Numbered from the stretch's first letter, positions 1 to 10,644 are shown. The stretch is 64,000 bases of DNA from Carboxylicivirga sediminis (GCF_018156225.1 NZ_JAGTAR010000002.1:124001-188000), one strand, 5' to 3'. The notes: generated by a model not told the origin, from the sequence alone. Made by a program: numbers and translations.

Positions 1-42
1 GCACACAACCTGATTGAAGAAATGGATATTGTGACTGAATAA
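1..42 (+). CDS. C-terminal end of an unidentified protein (truncated by window edge)
   Basis: Only the last 13 codons and a TAA stop are visible; the peptide ends in EEMDIVTE. This is too short to identify. A promoter for the next gene overlaps its end, so the two are probably separate transcription units. Confidence 0.55.
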   Translation, partial: AHNLIEEMDIVTE

Positions 43-60
43 TATTTCGGGTTATATTTG
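29..60 (+). promoter_or_regulatory. Bacteroidota-type promoter for the RNase H gene
   Basis: A TATATTTG box at 53-60 matches the Bacteroidota -7 consensus TAnnTTTG. A TTG at 29-31 lies 21 bp upstream, where the -33 element is expected. The start codon follows 20 bp after the box. Confidence 0.6.
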
Positions 61-80
61 TGGGCTAATAGCATCTGTTC

Positions 81-704
81 ATGGCAAAAAACAAGTACTA
101 CGTAGTTTGGGTAGGAGCAAATCCTGGTATTTATAACAGCTGGACCGAGTGTCAGGCACAAATAAAAGGTTATCCAGCGGCCAAGTTTAAGGGTTTTGCC
201 ACTTTAGAAGAAGCTCAAACGGCATTTAGCAGAGGTTATGCCAAATACATAGTCCCTGCCTCCAAGGCCAAAACAAGCAAACCTGTTACTTCTCATAGCC
301 AGATTATTTCAAACAGTATAGCCGTTGATGCTGCCTGCAGCGGCAACCCGGGTGTTATGGAATATCAAGGCGTATATACCAAAGACGGCCGACAGCTGTT
401 TCACCAAAAGTTTAACCTGGGCACTAATAATATTGGTGAGTTTCTGGCTCTGGTTCATGGCATATCGTATTTACAGAAGAACAAGCTTAATCTGCCGATT
501 TATTCCGATTCGAAGATTGCCATTGGATGGGTCATGAAAAAACAATGCAAATCAAAACTGGCCGAATCGCCCAAAACAAAGGAACTGTTTGAGCTTGTGA
601 GGCGCGCTGAAGACTGGCTAAAAAACAATACAATAAAGGTAAAAATCCTCAAGTGGGATACCAAAAACTGGGGTGAGATACCTGCCGATTTCGGTCGAAA
701 GTAG
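81..704 (+). CDS. rnhA: Ribonuclease H with N-terminal viroplasmin domain
   Basis: This enzyme cleaves the RNA strand of RNA-DNA hybrids, for example during primer removal and R-loop clearance, in the cytoplasm. Residues about 4-50 form a caulimovirus-viroplasmin domain (KYYVVWVGANPGIY...GYPAAKFKGF), which binds hybrids or dsRNA. The RNase H fold occupies about residues 77-207. The four acidic catalytic positions are visible in VDAACSGNPG, NIGEFLAL, YSDSK and IPADFGRK. The 207-residue length fits this two-domain family, and a TATATTTG promoter box precedes the gene. The symbol is used loosely, because Bacteroidota often carry more than one RNase H. Confidence 0.92.
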   Translation: MAKNKYYVVWVGANPGIYNSWTECQAQIKGYPAAKFKGFATLEEAQTAFSRGYAKYIVPASKAKTSKPVTSHSQIISNSIAVDAACSGNPGVMEYQGVYTKDGRQLFHQKFNLGTNNIGEFLALVHGISYLQKNKLNLPIYSDSKIAIGWVMKKQCKSKLAESPKTKELFELVRRAEDWLKNNTIKVKILKWDTKNWGEIPADFGRK

Positions 705-705
705 T

Positions 706-2577
706 TTAGTTTAGCGTCATAAAAGGCACCTGAAATACCACCCGTGTGCCTTTTAATCCATAGGCCGATAGATCTTCTATCTTAAGTGTCACATCCTTGC
801 GGTTTTCTTTATTATTTAACAAACTTAATCGTTCGTGTGTCAGGCTAACTGCCAATGATTTATGCTTGTGTTTTTTACTCTTGCCTTTAGCAAGCGAGCT
901 TTTTATGCCAATACCATTATCCTCCACCGAGAACTCCAGCTTATCATCTTTTCTACGGAGATTCACATGTATGTAGCTGTTCTTTTCATTTAACTGACCA
1001 TGCTCAATCGCATTTTCAAGAAAGGGCTGGGTTAACATGGGTGGTACCAGTACATTCTCCAGTTCAATGTGCTCATCAAACTCAATCTTATAGTTTATCT
1101 GATGATCAAAACGTCTGTTTTGCAAACTCATATAACGGTCCAGTATTTCCTTTTCTTTTTTTAAAGTAATATGCTCCTCTTTGGCATATTGCAATACCAG
1201 GCGCATTAAGCCCGAGAAATCTGCCACAAAGTCAATGGCATCTTCCTTATTGTTTTCCATGATAATGCATTGCAAAGCCGACAATGAATTAAAGATAAAG
1301 TGTGGATTCATTTGTGTACGCAGCACTTTTTGTTCCATGGACAAACGACGCTGCTTTTCCTTTATTTTAAGCACATACACCCATATAAGAACAATCACCG
1401 TGAGTAACAGAAAGAACAGTGAAATTCCCCACATGTACATACGTGTTCGTTCTTCTTTGGCCTTCAAAATAACCAGCTCTTTCTGCCCCTTTTCGGCATG
1501 ATACTTTTTTTCGAGCGCAATTAATTTCTCCAACTGCTCCTGGTTGTATATGGAGTCTTTCAGGGCATAAGATTGTTCCAAGACATTGTTAGCCAACTCA
1601 TACTTACCCAACTGCCTGTATACCTGATATAATTCATTCAGATTGTCAAGCTGCACTTCCCTCAATCCTACTTTGCGGTTAAAAAAGTTAGCTTGTTCAT
1701 AAGATTCAATGGCTTCATTCACCATTCCTCTCTCAAGATACATTTCGCCAAGCATACTGTAGGTGTGTACCAAACCTATTTTATCATCCAAATTGGTAAA
1801 CACTTTTAAAGCCGCGTCAAAATACTCCTGCGCCCTGTTATATTGCTTGTCTGTACCAAAAAGTCGCCCCAGGTTGGTGGCCACAGTCGCCATTTTTTGC
1901 TCATCGCCAATAGCACTAAATGCATCATAGGCTTTTTTATAATGATGAAAAGCTTTTTCACTATCCTGCATTCGTAAGGCAATCACGGCTATATTATTAT
2001 TGACATCAGCAGCCGCTGAATGATTGCCCAGTTCATCGTATATAAGCAAAGCATTATTGTAATATTCGTATACCTGATCGTAACGTTCCCACTTCCCATA
2101 TATAATACCCAGATTTTGATACGATTGTGCTATCCCCTCCTTATTGCCATCATACTTTTCATGCTCCAGTGAATGCGAATAGGCCTCCAAAGCACTATCA
2201 TAATTGGCGCGTAGATAGTGAATAAGCCCGATATTATTGTATAACACTGCAAAACGCGACGAATCATTGATATTTCCAAAGTACCTCAAGGATGCCTGAT
2301 AAGCCTTTAGCGAATTATCCAAATCCTGCATATAATAATACACCTCGGCCATAAAAGACTGGTAATAGGCAGCTGCTTCATCTTCACCTAAGGGACAGTT
2401 GACAAAATGCTGATTGGCCAATTCCTGTATACTATCAATATTATTACCCACTTCCCGGGTAAGCACATTGATACGCTTAATCCATTGTTCTCTATCTGAT
2501 TCATCACCTTCACCAATGGCATTAAAAACAGCAGAAAACAATACTAAGGCCAGGAATAATAGTCGTTTGTTAAGCAT
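706..2577 (-). CDS. TPR-containing LytS-type sensor histidine kinase
   Basis: This is a membrane sensor kinase, presumably paired with a LytTR response regulator that is not in the window. The start at 2577 was chosen because it gives a clean signal peptide (MLNKRLLFLALVLFSAVFNA); an in-frame ATG lies 18 bp upstream. Tetratricopeptide repeats fill about residues 60-340 in the periplasm, then a coiled coil and one membrane helix (about 385-405). The His_kinase box is RTQMNPHFIFNSLSALQ, and the ATPase has N-box FLENAIEHG and G-box EDNGIGI. It converges on the RNase H gene with one base between the stop codons. Confidence 0.9.
   Translation of the reverse strand: MLNKRLLFLALVLFSAVFNAIGEGDESDREQWIKRINVLTREVGNNIDSIQELANQHFVNCPLGEDEAAAYYQSFMAEVYYYMQDLDNSLKAYQASLRYFGNINDSSRFAVLYNNIGLIHYLRANYDSALEAYSHSLEHEKYDGNKEGIAQSYQNLGIIYGKWERYDQVYEYYNNALLIYDELGNHSAAADVNNNIAVIALRMQDSEKAFHHYKKAYDAFSAIGDEQKMATVATNLGRLFGTDKQYNRAQEYFDAALKVFTNLDDKIGLVHTYSMLGEMYLERGMVNEAIESYEQANFFNRKVGLREVQLDNLNELYQVYRQLGKYELANNVLEQSYALKDSIYNQEQLEKLIALEKKYHAEKGQKELVILKAKEERTRMYMWGISLFFLLLTVIVLIWVYVLKIKEKQRRLSMEQKVLRTQMNPHFIFNSLSALQCIIMENNKEDAIDFVADFSGLMRLVLQYAKEEHITLKKEKEILDRYMSLQNRRFDHQINYKIEFDEHIELENVLVPPMLTQPFLENAIEHGQLNEKNSYIHVNLRRKDDKLEFSVEDNGIGIKSSLAKGKSKKHKHKSLAVSLTHERLSLLNNKENRKDVTLKIEDLSAYGLKGTRVVFQVPFMTLN
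721..754 (+). terminator. Possible terminator for the RNase H gene, inside the kinase 3' end
   Basis: Inverted repeat AAAAGGCAC (721-729) and GTGCCTTTT (746-754). It lies within the last codons of the convergent kinase gene, so it may simply be coding sequence. Confidence 0.35.
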
Positions 2578-2799
2578 GGTTATTTCGATAAGCAATCAAA
2601 AATAACACATTTTCTCTGATAGTAAAGAGTTAGCTAACATTAAGATGGACATTATTTTAGCATCAAAAGCATTGAACAAAACATCCTCTTCCTTTTACCA
2701 ACAAATTTCCAGTACCTTAAGCCGTTAACGACGATTGTCAGCCATCAATATTTTTAATTACTTTGCCAGCTATTTAAAGGAGCAAACAGGCCTAGCAGT

Positions 2800-4419
2800 A
2801 TGGATCACTTTATTCGGCTAAAAGACACAACTGGCGTTCACATGCCACAGGCATTCACTAATCCTTTCGATTACAGTGTTCACCCGCTGTGTTTGTCAGC
2901 CAAAGAACACCTTGAACACTATTTACCCAATCCACAAAAGATGGCTAAAGGTAAAATGTATGGAATCCTGTTGGTAAAAAATACGGCAGGCCAAATTGGT
3001 TACCTGGCAGCCTACTCTGGCAATGAACAAAATAATGCCAGTGAAAAGCATTTCGTCCCCCAGGTATTCGACATCACTCATCCTGATGGTTTCTTCAGAA
3101 AAGAAGAGGAACAGTTGAATATACTAAACAGGCAGATTGAACAGCTCTTGAATTCGCCTGAGCTAAGGGCCTTAAATGACCGCCTGATTGATTGCCAAAG
3201 AAACTCCGACAAACAACTTACCAATGCCAAACAAGCACTTAAACAAGCTAAAACTGAACGGGCTAAAAAGCGGGCCTTAACCAACAATTCTGAAACATTA
3301 AGTGGCCTGATTAGAGAAAGTCAAAGACAAAAAAGCAACTACAACAAGCTTAAAAAGAAGCTGCGCGAAGAAGAACAACAGATCGCTATAGCCATTAAAG
3401 CCTTTGACGATGAAGCTGAGCGATTAAAAAAAATGAGAAAGCAACAATCGGCCCTGGTTCAAAAACAATTATTCGACAGCTACGTGTTTTTAAATGCCAC
3501 AGGTGAACAAAAAAGTGCAACCGCAATTTTTCAAACCACGCCTGTCAAAGTACCGCCTGCGGGAGCGGGCGATTGTGCAGCCCCAAAACTGTTGCAATAT
3601 GCTTTTATGAATCATCTGCATCCAATTTGTATGGCTGAGTTTTGGTGGGGACCATCGCCCCTGAACGCCGTGCGCAAGCACAACTACTTTTATCCGGCCT
3701 GCAAAAGTAAATGTGAACCTATTCTTGGATTTATGCTTCAGGGCTTGAATATTGAAAAAACAAATAACCATCAAGCAGCTGCAATTACCATCCTTTACGA
3801 AGACCCTCACCTGGCTATTATCAGTAAACCAGCCGGACTTCTTTCTGTGCCAGGCAAGGAGATGGATGAGTCTGTACTAATTCAGGCTAAAGCATTGTTT
3901 AAAGATACCACAGGGCCTCTCATTGTTCACCGCCTCGATATGGCTACCTCGGGATTAATGCTGATTGCCAAGACTAAGGAGGTGCACGAACACCTGCAAA
4001 AGCAATTTTTATCACACTCCATCAAAAAAAGCTACGTGGCGATACTTAATGGCGTGCTTAAGACTGATGAAGGGGAAATTAACCTGCCGTTAAGGGTTGA
4101 CTTGAATGATCGACCGCGTCAGATGGTGTGCTATAACCATGGGAAACAAGCTTTAACCCAATGGAAGGTCATCCAAAGACAAGAGGGCTTTACAAAGGTT
4201 CTTTTTAAACCTATAACAGGGCGTACACATCAACTGCGTGTGCATGCAGCCCATCACCTTGGCCTGAACACCGCCATTGTTGGCGATCCACTTTATGGCC
4301 AAAAAGCTACCAGGCTAATGTTACATGCCCGGGATATCGAATTTTATCATCCAACGCTTAAAAAACAGTTTTCTTATACACTACCTGAAGAAACGCAAGC
4401 AGATTGGAACGAAATTTGA
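2800..4419 (+). CDS. RluA-family pseudouridine synthase with long N-terminal extension
   Basis: This enzyme isomerises uridine to pseudouridine in rRNA or tRNA. The catalytic domain is C-terminal (about residues 325-539): ISKPAGLLSVPG, the active-site motif HRLDMATSGL with its catalytic Asp, and GRTHQLRVH. The first 320 residues are an extension with a coiled coil (about 105-225) and a segment PPAGAGDCAAPKLLQYAF followed by Cys-containing motifs. Plain RluA of E. coli is about 219 residues, so this is the long form seen in some Gammaproteobacteria and Bacteroidota and annotated as a 23S rRNA U746 / tRNA U32 synthase. The exact target base is inferred from that resemblance only. Confidence 0.88.
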   Translation: MDHFIRLKDTTGVHMPQAFTNPFDYSVHPLCLSAKEHLEHYLPNPQKMAKGKMYGILLVKNTAGQIGYLAAYSGNEQNNASEKHFVPQVFDITHPDGFFRKEEEQLNILNRQIEQLLNSPELRALNDRLIDCQRNSDKQLTNAKQALKQAKTERAKKRALTNNSETLSGLIRESQRQKSNYNKLKKKLREEEQQIAIAIKAFDDEAERLKKMRKQQSALVQKQLFDSYVFLNATGEQKSATAIFQTTPVKVPPAGAGDCAAPKLLQYAFMNHLHPICMAEFWWGPSPLNAVRKHNYFYPACKSKCEPILGFMLQGLNIEKTNNHQAAAITILYEDPHLAIISKPAGLLSVPGKEMDESVLIQAKALFKDTTGPLIVHRLDMATSGLMLIAKTKEVHEHLQKQFLSHSIKKSYVAILNGVLKTDEGEINLPLRVDLNDRPRQMVCYNHGKQALTQWKVIQRQEGFTKVLFKPITGRTHQLRVHAAHHLGLNTAIVGDPLYGQKATRLMLHARDIEFYHPTLKKQFSYTLPEETQADWNEI

Positions 4420-4485
4420 TATCCATCGCCACCCAAACTGATGACAAAACCTGTAATTATATGTATTTTAGAGAAAAAATGAATC

Positions 4486-5217
4486 ATGCAGACTAGAACC
4501 TTTATTATAACTCTCTTGCTATTAATAAGCACCTTCACATCTAAGGCACAGGAATTTGACAGAGGCATAACCAACCCTGTTTTTATGCCCAAAGGTCAAT
4601 GGATGGCCGGAGGTACGCTGTCATACCAGACCAATGATCAGAATAATTTTAAATTCCTTTTTATCGAAAATTGGGAGGGTAGTAACTACAGCTTTCGAGT
4701 GACCCCTTATTTTATGTATACTTTCAGAGAGAATACAGGTATTGGAGGTAAGTTTTCGTACAAAAGAACGTTTAACAAAATTAAGTCTTTTAATATTAAG
4801 ATAGATGATAACACCTCGCTCACACTGAAGGACTACGAATCGGTGAGTCATATGTTTTACTCAACGGCCTTTCTGAGAAACTACCTGGCCATCGGCGAAA
4901 GCAAACGTTTTGGACTTTACGTTGATACCGAACTATCCTATGGCTTTGGTCAGAGTAAAATTGTTTCGGGTACAGGCGCCGACCTGAATGGCACTTATGA
5001 GACCATTAACGAGCTGCAAATTGGCGTAGTACCAGGCCTTTGCGCATTTATTAACAACAATGTAGCGCTGGAAGTTTCAGTTGATGTGGTTGGCATCAGT
5101 TTCAGAAACATTGATCAGGAATTTAACCGCATTGATACAGGTTCACTCACCACATCAGGTGCCAATTTTAAAATTGATTTATTCTCAATTAAGTTCGGTG
5201 TTTCAATTTATATCTAA
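4486..5217 (+). CDS. Outer-membrane beta-barrel protein
   Basis: Residues 1-21 are a signal peptide ending SKAQ. The rest alternates short hydrophobic and polar stretches with aromatic ends (YSFRVTPYFMYTF, RFGLYVDTELSYGFG) and finishes in a strand IKFGVSIYI with a terminal aromatic residue, as expected of a barrel of about eight strands. No catalytic motif is visible. It lies 18 bp before a lipoprotein gene on the same strand, and the two probably form a small surface-protein operon. The function is unknown. Confidence 0.75.
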   Translation: MQTRTFIITLLLLISTFTSKAQEFDRGITNPVFMPKGQWMAGGTLSYQTNDQNNFKFLFIENWEGSNYSFRVTPYFMYTFRENTGIGGKFSYKRTFNKIKSFNIKIDDNTSLTLKDYESVSHMFYSTAFLRNYLAIGESKRFGLYVDTELSYGFGQSKIVSGTGADLNGTYETINELQIGVVPGLCAFINNNVALEVSVDVVGISFRNIDQEFNRIDTGSLTTSGANFKIDLFSIKFGVSIYI

Positions 5218-5235
5218 GCACAAAAATTATTGATT

Positions 5236-6822
5236 ATGCCAGGCAGTAAACTTATCAAACATTGCTTCTTCATACTAATTACAGTCTTGAGTGCCTGTAT
5301 TGAAAACGACATACCCTACCCGACCATACTCGGCGAGTTTACCTCTTTTGAGGTAGAACACCAGAAAGGTAACAGCATCATCAACAGTAAGAGCCAAACA
5401 GTAGATATTGAGCTGGAAGAAACAGGTGACCTTGCGGCTGTTAAGGTACTGAATTATACTATTACCGAAGATGCTACCATCAACCCGGAAATAGCTGAAA
5501 ATATTGACCTGCGCGACAGCGCAATTTATACCATCAGTACCTACCAGGACTATGTTTGGACTATCAAAGCTACACAAAGTATCGAACGCTACTTCAGAAT
5601 TGACAACCAGGTTGGCAACCAACTGATTGATGCTGAGAAACGCACTGCCAAGGCCTTTGTTGTAAATGGGAGTGATCTTAATAACATTACCGTTACCGGT
5701 TTAAAACTGGCTCCGCCTGACGCCACCTATGATCCCGATCCATCAGCAATCAAAGACTTTACAGCTGAGGTAAGTATCAAAGTAAGCTACCGCGATATCG
5801 TTGAAGATTGGAGTTTATCGGTGGAGTACGGCGAAGGAACACCCGGACAGGATGATGCGGATATTGAAGCACTGCTTCTGGCAGAACAGGTTGATGGGAG
5901 TACAACAGAGATTGCTGACATAACCGTGGATCAGATAAATGGTTTTATTGACATCAACGTGAATGTTACTGATTTGTCAGCATTAACCATTAGTGACATT
6001 CGTTTGAGTGATGGTGCCACTTGTGAATGGCAGGTTAACGACCAGATTAATTTAAGCACTCCTACAGAACTGATAGTGACGGCCGGCTCGGGTAAAACCA
6101 AAACCTGGCTGGTGAGAGCTCATCCGGCTCTTGAGTTAAAAAACAAACTGTTTACCGAATGGCATATGGTTGGCAAGGTGTGGAATCCCTATCCTGAAAG
6201 CACACCGCGCTACTGGTGTACAGGTAATGAAGGTGTTGTTACATTAAGCGATAGTAATACCATTCCAATAGATAATGCAGGAAGCTATCAGGGAGCCAGA
6301 CTCGAAACGGTTGACATGGGCTTTTTGGGAGGCATTGCCGGAACACCCATTGCTGCCGGAAATATTTTTATTGGCGATTTTGTAACCAACATCAGTAATC
6401 CTGCTCAAAGCGTTAAGTTCGGTAGGCCTTTTGCCGGACGACCAAAGCAGTTAAGCTGCCTGTTTGAATATTCTCCAGCCATCAATGAAGAAGCAGCAGA
6501 TGGTATCCCACTAGGTAAAGGCGATGAGGACATTGGCCATATCTGGATCAAAGTATTGCATGTAGCCAATGATACCGGCGAATTTGATCCTGTAACACAT
6601 TTACCTGTTGGAGCGGTAGTGATAGGAGAAGCAGAAATTGTACTTAACGGACAGTATCCGAAAGATAGTGAAGAAACTGTTTCTATCAATTACAACCTGA
6701 ACCAAATAGATAAAGCACCTACCCACATGGCCATTGTAGCCACATCAAGCTATTACGGGGAGTTCTTTGTGGGCGGCGTTGGTTCTGTCCTCAATATAAT
6801 GGAAATGGCACTGACCTATTAA
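5236..6822 (+). CDS. PCMD-domain surface lipoprotein
   Basis: The ATG at 5236 gives a lipoprotein signal with lipobox LSAC (Cys 21), so export and lipidation at the outer membrane are expected. The N-terminal half contains Ig-like beta repeats (DUF5018-like). The C-terminal part, from about residue 290 (FTEWHMVGKVWNPYPES... to the end), resembles the putative carbohydrate metabolism domain PCMD found in Bacteroidota surface proteins. It sits directly behind a beta-barrel gene. A role in glycan binding or handling is an inference from the domain name; no enzymatic activity is established. Confidence 0.8.
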   Translation: MPGSKLIKHCFFILITVLSACIENDIPYPTILGEFTSFEVEHQKGNSIINSKSQTVDIELEETGDLAAVKVLNYTITEDATINPEIAENIDLRDSAIYTISTYQDYVWTIKATQSIERYFRIDNQVGNQLIDAEKRTAKAFVVNGSDLNNITVTGLKLAPPDATYDPDPSAIKDFTAEVSIKVSYRDIVEDWSLSVEYGEGTPGQDDADIEALLLAEQVDGSTTEIADITVDQINGFIDINVNVTDLSALTISDIRLSDGATCEWQVNDQINLSTPTELIVTAGSGKTKTWLVRAHPALELKNKLFTEWHMVGKVWNPYPESTPRYWCTGNEGVVTLSDSNTIPIDNAGSYQGARLETVDMGFLGGIAGTPIAAGNIFIGDFVTNISNPAQSVKFGRPFAGRPKQLSCLFEYSPAINEEAADGIPLGKGDEDIGHIWIKVLHVANDTGEFDPVTHLPVGAVVIGEAEIVLNGQYPKDSEETVSINYNLNQIDKAPTHMAIVATSSYYGEFFVGGVGSVLNIMEMALTY

Positions 6823-7077
6823 GAGCTCAATCCATCAGAAGCTTCGAAATACAGCTTCTAAAAATTGAGCAAGACAAACAAAAGGTAGCCTGCTAATTTT
6901 CAGCATTGACTCATTTAAATATTTGTAATAAAAGAGACCACTTTGCGTCAATCGGCTTGCCGTATCTGCCTTGTAGGTTACTGGCACAAAATCAGCATTT
7001 AAAAACAAACTCCTTTTATTCAGGATATTGTGAAACATTTATACCACTAAATTATTATATTTAGGCAAAGCAAGCCT

Positions 7078-10000
7078 ATGTACATTCGAGTAGTTCTAAT
7101 ATTTATTCTGTTGGGGGTACAACTGCACAATAACCTGTGCTGGTCGCAAAGTAGCATACACTTTAATCACCTCACCTTCAACGAAGGATTACCCTCGAAT
7201 GCAGCTACATGTATCACCCAGGATGATAATGGTTTTATCTGGATTGGAACAGAAAACGGACTGTGCCGATTTGACGGATATGAGACTTTGGTCTTTAAGC
7301 ACAACAGCAACGATGAGCTAAGCATATCTTCAAATAGCATTAGTGATATTTATGCTTTTAGCCGTGACAGTTTGCTCATTGCTACACGACAAGGTTTAAA
7401 TGTATTCAGGCATAGCACGCAAACTTTTCATCCTTACATGACTGATGATACGCTGACAAATAACATACTAAATGAACGCGAAATAAGACAATTTTTTATC
7501 GATAGTTCAGGAAATATTTGGATTACGCATCCACACCTTGGCATAAGTATAATTGATTTAAAAAGTGGCAAGGGACGCTTTTTAGTTGCCCAGGATTACC
7601 TCAATGGAGTTATGCGCTATTATTATAAGCTCATTGAAGATAGCGAGGGTACGATTTGGGGGTACACCAAAGATGGCGATTTAGTTAGTTCGTTCAAATA
7701 TACTGAAACGGGTAATATTCATTCAATTATCAGCAGTTCGATTGAACAGTACGTAAATAGCAGAATCACAGGTATCAGAACTATTGCGTCCTCTACAGAC
7801 GGCAATACCTGGTTTGTATCTGATAAAAGAGCTTATCGCTTGAATTATAGCAATCAGGATGATATCGTTCTGGAAAAGATAGATTTCTCATTGGATGAAC
7901 ACAATGAATTGGATTATGTCAGACCACGATGCGTAACTGAATATAATGGACATCTGCTTGTGGGGTATCACAATGGTGGGGTTTACATGCACGATATTGC
8001 AAATAACACCAATACTCATCACCATAAATTTTCGAAGACATATTCAATTCCAACTAATGGAATAACGAATTTTAAAATTGACAGCAAAAACCGCTGCTGG
8101 CTCATAGGCTATAATTTTATTGGCCTTATTGATTCCACTTGCCAACAAATACAGATCTACCAACACGATCCAATTAATCAACATTCCATATACCCAGATT
8201 TCCGACATGATGAGAAAATAACCGAAGATGAATCCGGGACACTCTGGATACCAAGCTTATCAGCAGGTGTCAACTTTTTCAAACCCGAAAAGCAGAAATT
8301 TGATGTATTGCAACATCACCCCTATGATGCGAACAGTTTATCAAGTAATAAGGTACGGTCGATCTATGAAGATGCCAAAGGCTACCTTTGGATTGGCACT
8401 ACCGATGAAGGGCTGAATATATACAACAGACAGACAAAGGTTGTAACACGCCTGGATAAGAACAAAGGTTACATAACAGATCGAAAGATCTATCAGATAC
8501 GTAAAGATGGTGATGGTCTTATCATTGGAGACATTGAACTAAACAAGTATAAGGTCGATTACAGTGACATGAGTGTCAAACACCAATACACTCTGCAAAA
8601 TAAAGATATAGCGGAAAGAGGGATAGCTGGATGGTTAATTAGTGCTTATTACGAGGATAACGATGGTTATTTATGGTTGGGATTTCAGGGACTTAATATT
8701 GTACATAAAGATTCGTTGCACAATGGTAACATCAAAAGCTTAAAATGTAACGATTCTATTGCCAATCATGCATTAAATCAACGAATATGGGATATCGCTG
8801 AAGATAGGGATGGTAACTTCTGGTTTGGTACTATAAATGGCATCGTTAAGTACAATCGGTTAACAGAGCAATTTCAGTCGTTCGTAATATCTGATGAAGA
8901 GAATTATGGATTGAAAAGTGACTTTGTTAATTGCATCCACTTGTCAAAAGATGGAACACTATGGTTTGCAACCAAAGGAGGAGGTATAAGCACTTATAAT
9001 AATAAGACGCAGAAGTTTGAGACCTACACAACTGCTCAAGGGCTGGCTGGCGATATTACATGGGGAATACTTGAAGATAAAAATGGTCGTTTGTGGATTA
9101 GCACTAACAATGGCCTTTCGTGCTTTGATAAGCAAGACAATCAATTTACCAATTACAATGAAGCGGATGGATTGGTTTCCAGTGAATTTGCTGTAAATGC
9201 TTATTTTAAATCGAGAAGTGGAGAGATGTTTTTCGGAACCAATAATGGCATGAGCTTCTTTCATCCTGATAACATCATTCATAGCAATTATAAACCTAAA
9301 CTTAAGATCACTAATATCCTGGCTAATGGTCAATCACTAATTAACGATTCAAATATTGATGATACTGAGCCCATTTGGAATAGAACGCAGATAGTTTTAA
9401 ACCACCAACAGAAAGATATTGAAATATCCTTTTCTGCATTTGATTATGCATCACCTCAAAGTATTCAATATCGTTATAGAATTCTTCCGCGTGATACCAA
9501 CTGGACTTATGCCTCATCAATGCAATCGCATGTGATGTATTCAAACCTTGAATATGGAGATTATACTTTTCAGTTGCAAAGTACTAATGCTGACGGAATA
9601 TGGTTTGAAGATGTAACCGCAGAATTAAAGATACACTTACCTCCTCCTTACTACCTGACATTTTGGTTTTGGGCTCTTGTTGTAATCCTATTAGTAATTG
9701 GTTTTACAGCCTTTCACCTTTACAGATTGTATGCCATAAAACGGCGCAATAAGTTATTGGTTCAGGCTGTTGATATACGAACAAAAGAGTTGGTTAAGGT
9801 AAACATGCTATTGGAAGATAAGAAGGAAGAAATTATGGTGCAAAACGAAGAGCTGGTTAAGCATCGTGACCACCTGGAAAACATTGTTGAAGAACGAACC
9901 ATAGAGTTAATAGATGCCAAAGAAAAAGCTGAAGAAGCAGATCGTTTGAAAACGGCCTTTTTGGCCAATATGTCACATGAAATTCGTACACCTCTAAACG

Positions 10001-10635
10001 CCATTGTTGGATTTTCTGATTTATTAACTCTAGGTGGCTTTTCTCATGAAGAACAAACAGATTATCTTAATCTGATCAATAAAAACAGCTATTCCTTAAC
10101 GGTGCTAATCGATGATATCCTGGAATTAGCGAAAATTGAAGCTGATCAGTTAATCATCAATAAAAGAGAAATCCAACTTCAACCATTATTTAAAGAAGTG
10201 GAGGCATACTGCGATTTAAAAAAGACTGATAAGGTGCAAGTGTTGATGAACTTGCAGAATGATATTATGCAAAAAACACTATTGATCGATGATGTCAGGA
10301 TAAAAGAAGTCATCTTTAATATACTTGAGAACGCCTTCAAATTTACAGCAGAAGGTATTATCAGTTTAAAATGTTATGCCAATGCTTCAAATCTTCATTT
10401 CGAAATAAGCGATAGCGGCATTGGTGTTGACGACAGTGAGCAAGAGCGCATTTTCGAAGCTTTTCATAAAGCAGTTGAAGGGAAAGATGCCATTTATGGA
10501 GGAACAGGACTTGGCCTTGCCATATGCAAAAAACTAATGCGCCTGATGGATGGTGACATTACCATAGAATCATCAAAGGGAAATGGTACCTCCTTCTCCT
10601 TTTGGTTACCAGTTACTCCAGGTAAAAATAACTAA
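7078..10635 (+). CDS. Reg_prop / Y_Y_Y sensor histidine kinase
   Basis: A membrane sensor of the type that detects polysaccharide fragments in Bacteroidota. A signal segment (residues about 5-24) is followed by many Reg_prop propeller repeats (motifs such as GFIWIGTENGLCRFD, GTLWFATKGGGISTYN), a Y_Y_Y domain (about 750-840) and one membrane helix (about 860-880). A coiled coil leads to HisKA (FLANMSHEIRTPLNAIVGF) and HATPase (NILENAFKFT, DSGIGVDD, GGTGLGLAI). Unlike classical hybrid HTCS proteins it ends after the ATPase, with no receiver or AraC domain, so its partner regulator must be encoded elsewhere. The ligand is unknown. Confidence 0.92.
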   Translation: MYIRVVLIFILLGVQLHNNLCWSQSSIHFNHLTFNEGLPSNAATCITQDDNGFIWIGTENGLCRFDGYETLVFKHNSNDELSISSNSISDIYAFSRDSLLIATRQGLNVFRHSTQTFHPYMTDDTLTNNILNEREIRQFFIDSSGNIWITHPHLGISIIDLKSGKGRFLVAQDYLNGVMRYYYKLIEDSEGTIWGYTKDGDLVSSFKYTETGNIHSIISSSIEQYVNSRITGIRTIASSTDGNTWFVSDKRAYRLNYSNQDDIVLEKIDFSLDEHNELDYVRPRCVTEYNGHLLVGYHNGGVYMHDIANNTNTHHHKFSKTYSIPTNGITNFKIDSKNRCWLIGYNFIGLIDSTCQQIQIYQHDPINQHSIYPDFRHDEKITEDESGTLWIPSLSAGVNFFKPEKQKFDVLQHHPYDANSLSSNKVRSIYEDAKGYLWIGTTDEGLNIYNRQTKVVTRLDKNKGYITDRKIYQIRKDGDGLIIGDIELNKYKVDYSDMSVKHQYTLQNKDIAERGIAGWLISAYYEDNDGYLWLGFQGLNIVHKDSLHNGNIKSLKCNDSIANHALNQRIWDIAEDRDGNFWFGTINGIVKYNRLTEQFQSFVISDEENYGLKSDFVNCIHLSKDGTLWFATKGGGISTYNNKTQKFETYTTAQGLAGDITWGILEDKNGRLWISTNNGLSCFDKQDNQFTNYNEADGLVSSEFAVNAYFKSRSGEMFFGTNNGMSFFHPDNIIHSNYKPKLKITNILANGQSLINDSNIDDTEPIWNRTQIVLNHQQKDIEISFSAFDYASPQSIQYRYRILPRDTNWTYASSMQSHVMYSNLEYGDYTFQLQSTNADGIWFEDVTAELKIHLPPPYYLTFWFWALVVILLVIGFTAFHLYRLYAIKRRNKLLVQAVDIRTKELVKVNMLLEDKKEEIMVQNEELVKHRDHLENIVEERTIELIDAKEKAEEADRLKTAFLANMSHEIRTPLNAIVGFSDLLTLGGFSHEEQTDYLNLINKNSYSLTVLIDDILELAKIEADQLIINKREIQLQPLFKEVEAYCDLKKTDKVQVLMNLQNDIMQKTLLIDDVRIKEVIFNILENAFKFTAEGIISLKCYANASNLHFEISDSGIGVDDSEQERIFEAFHKAVEGKDAIYGGTGLGLAICKKLMRLMDGDITIESSKGNGTSFSFWLPVTPGKNN

Positions 10636-10644
10636 TGCCTTATT

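Noticed and set aside
6835-7038. Minus-strand 67-codon frame in the 255-bp gap before the sensor kinase.
   Set aside because: No protein-like features; the gap more likely holds the kinase promoter.
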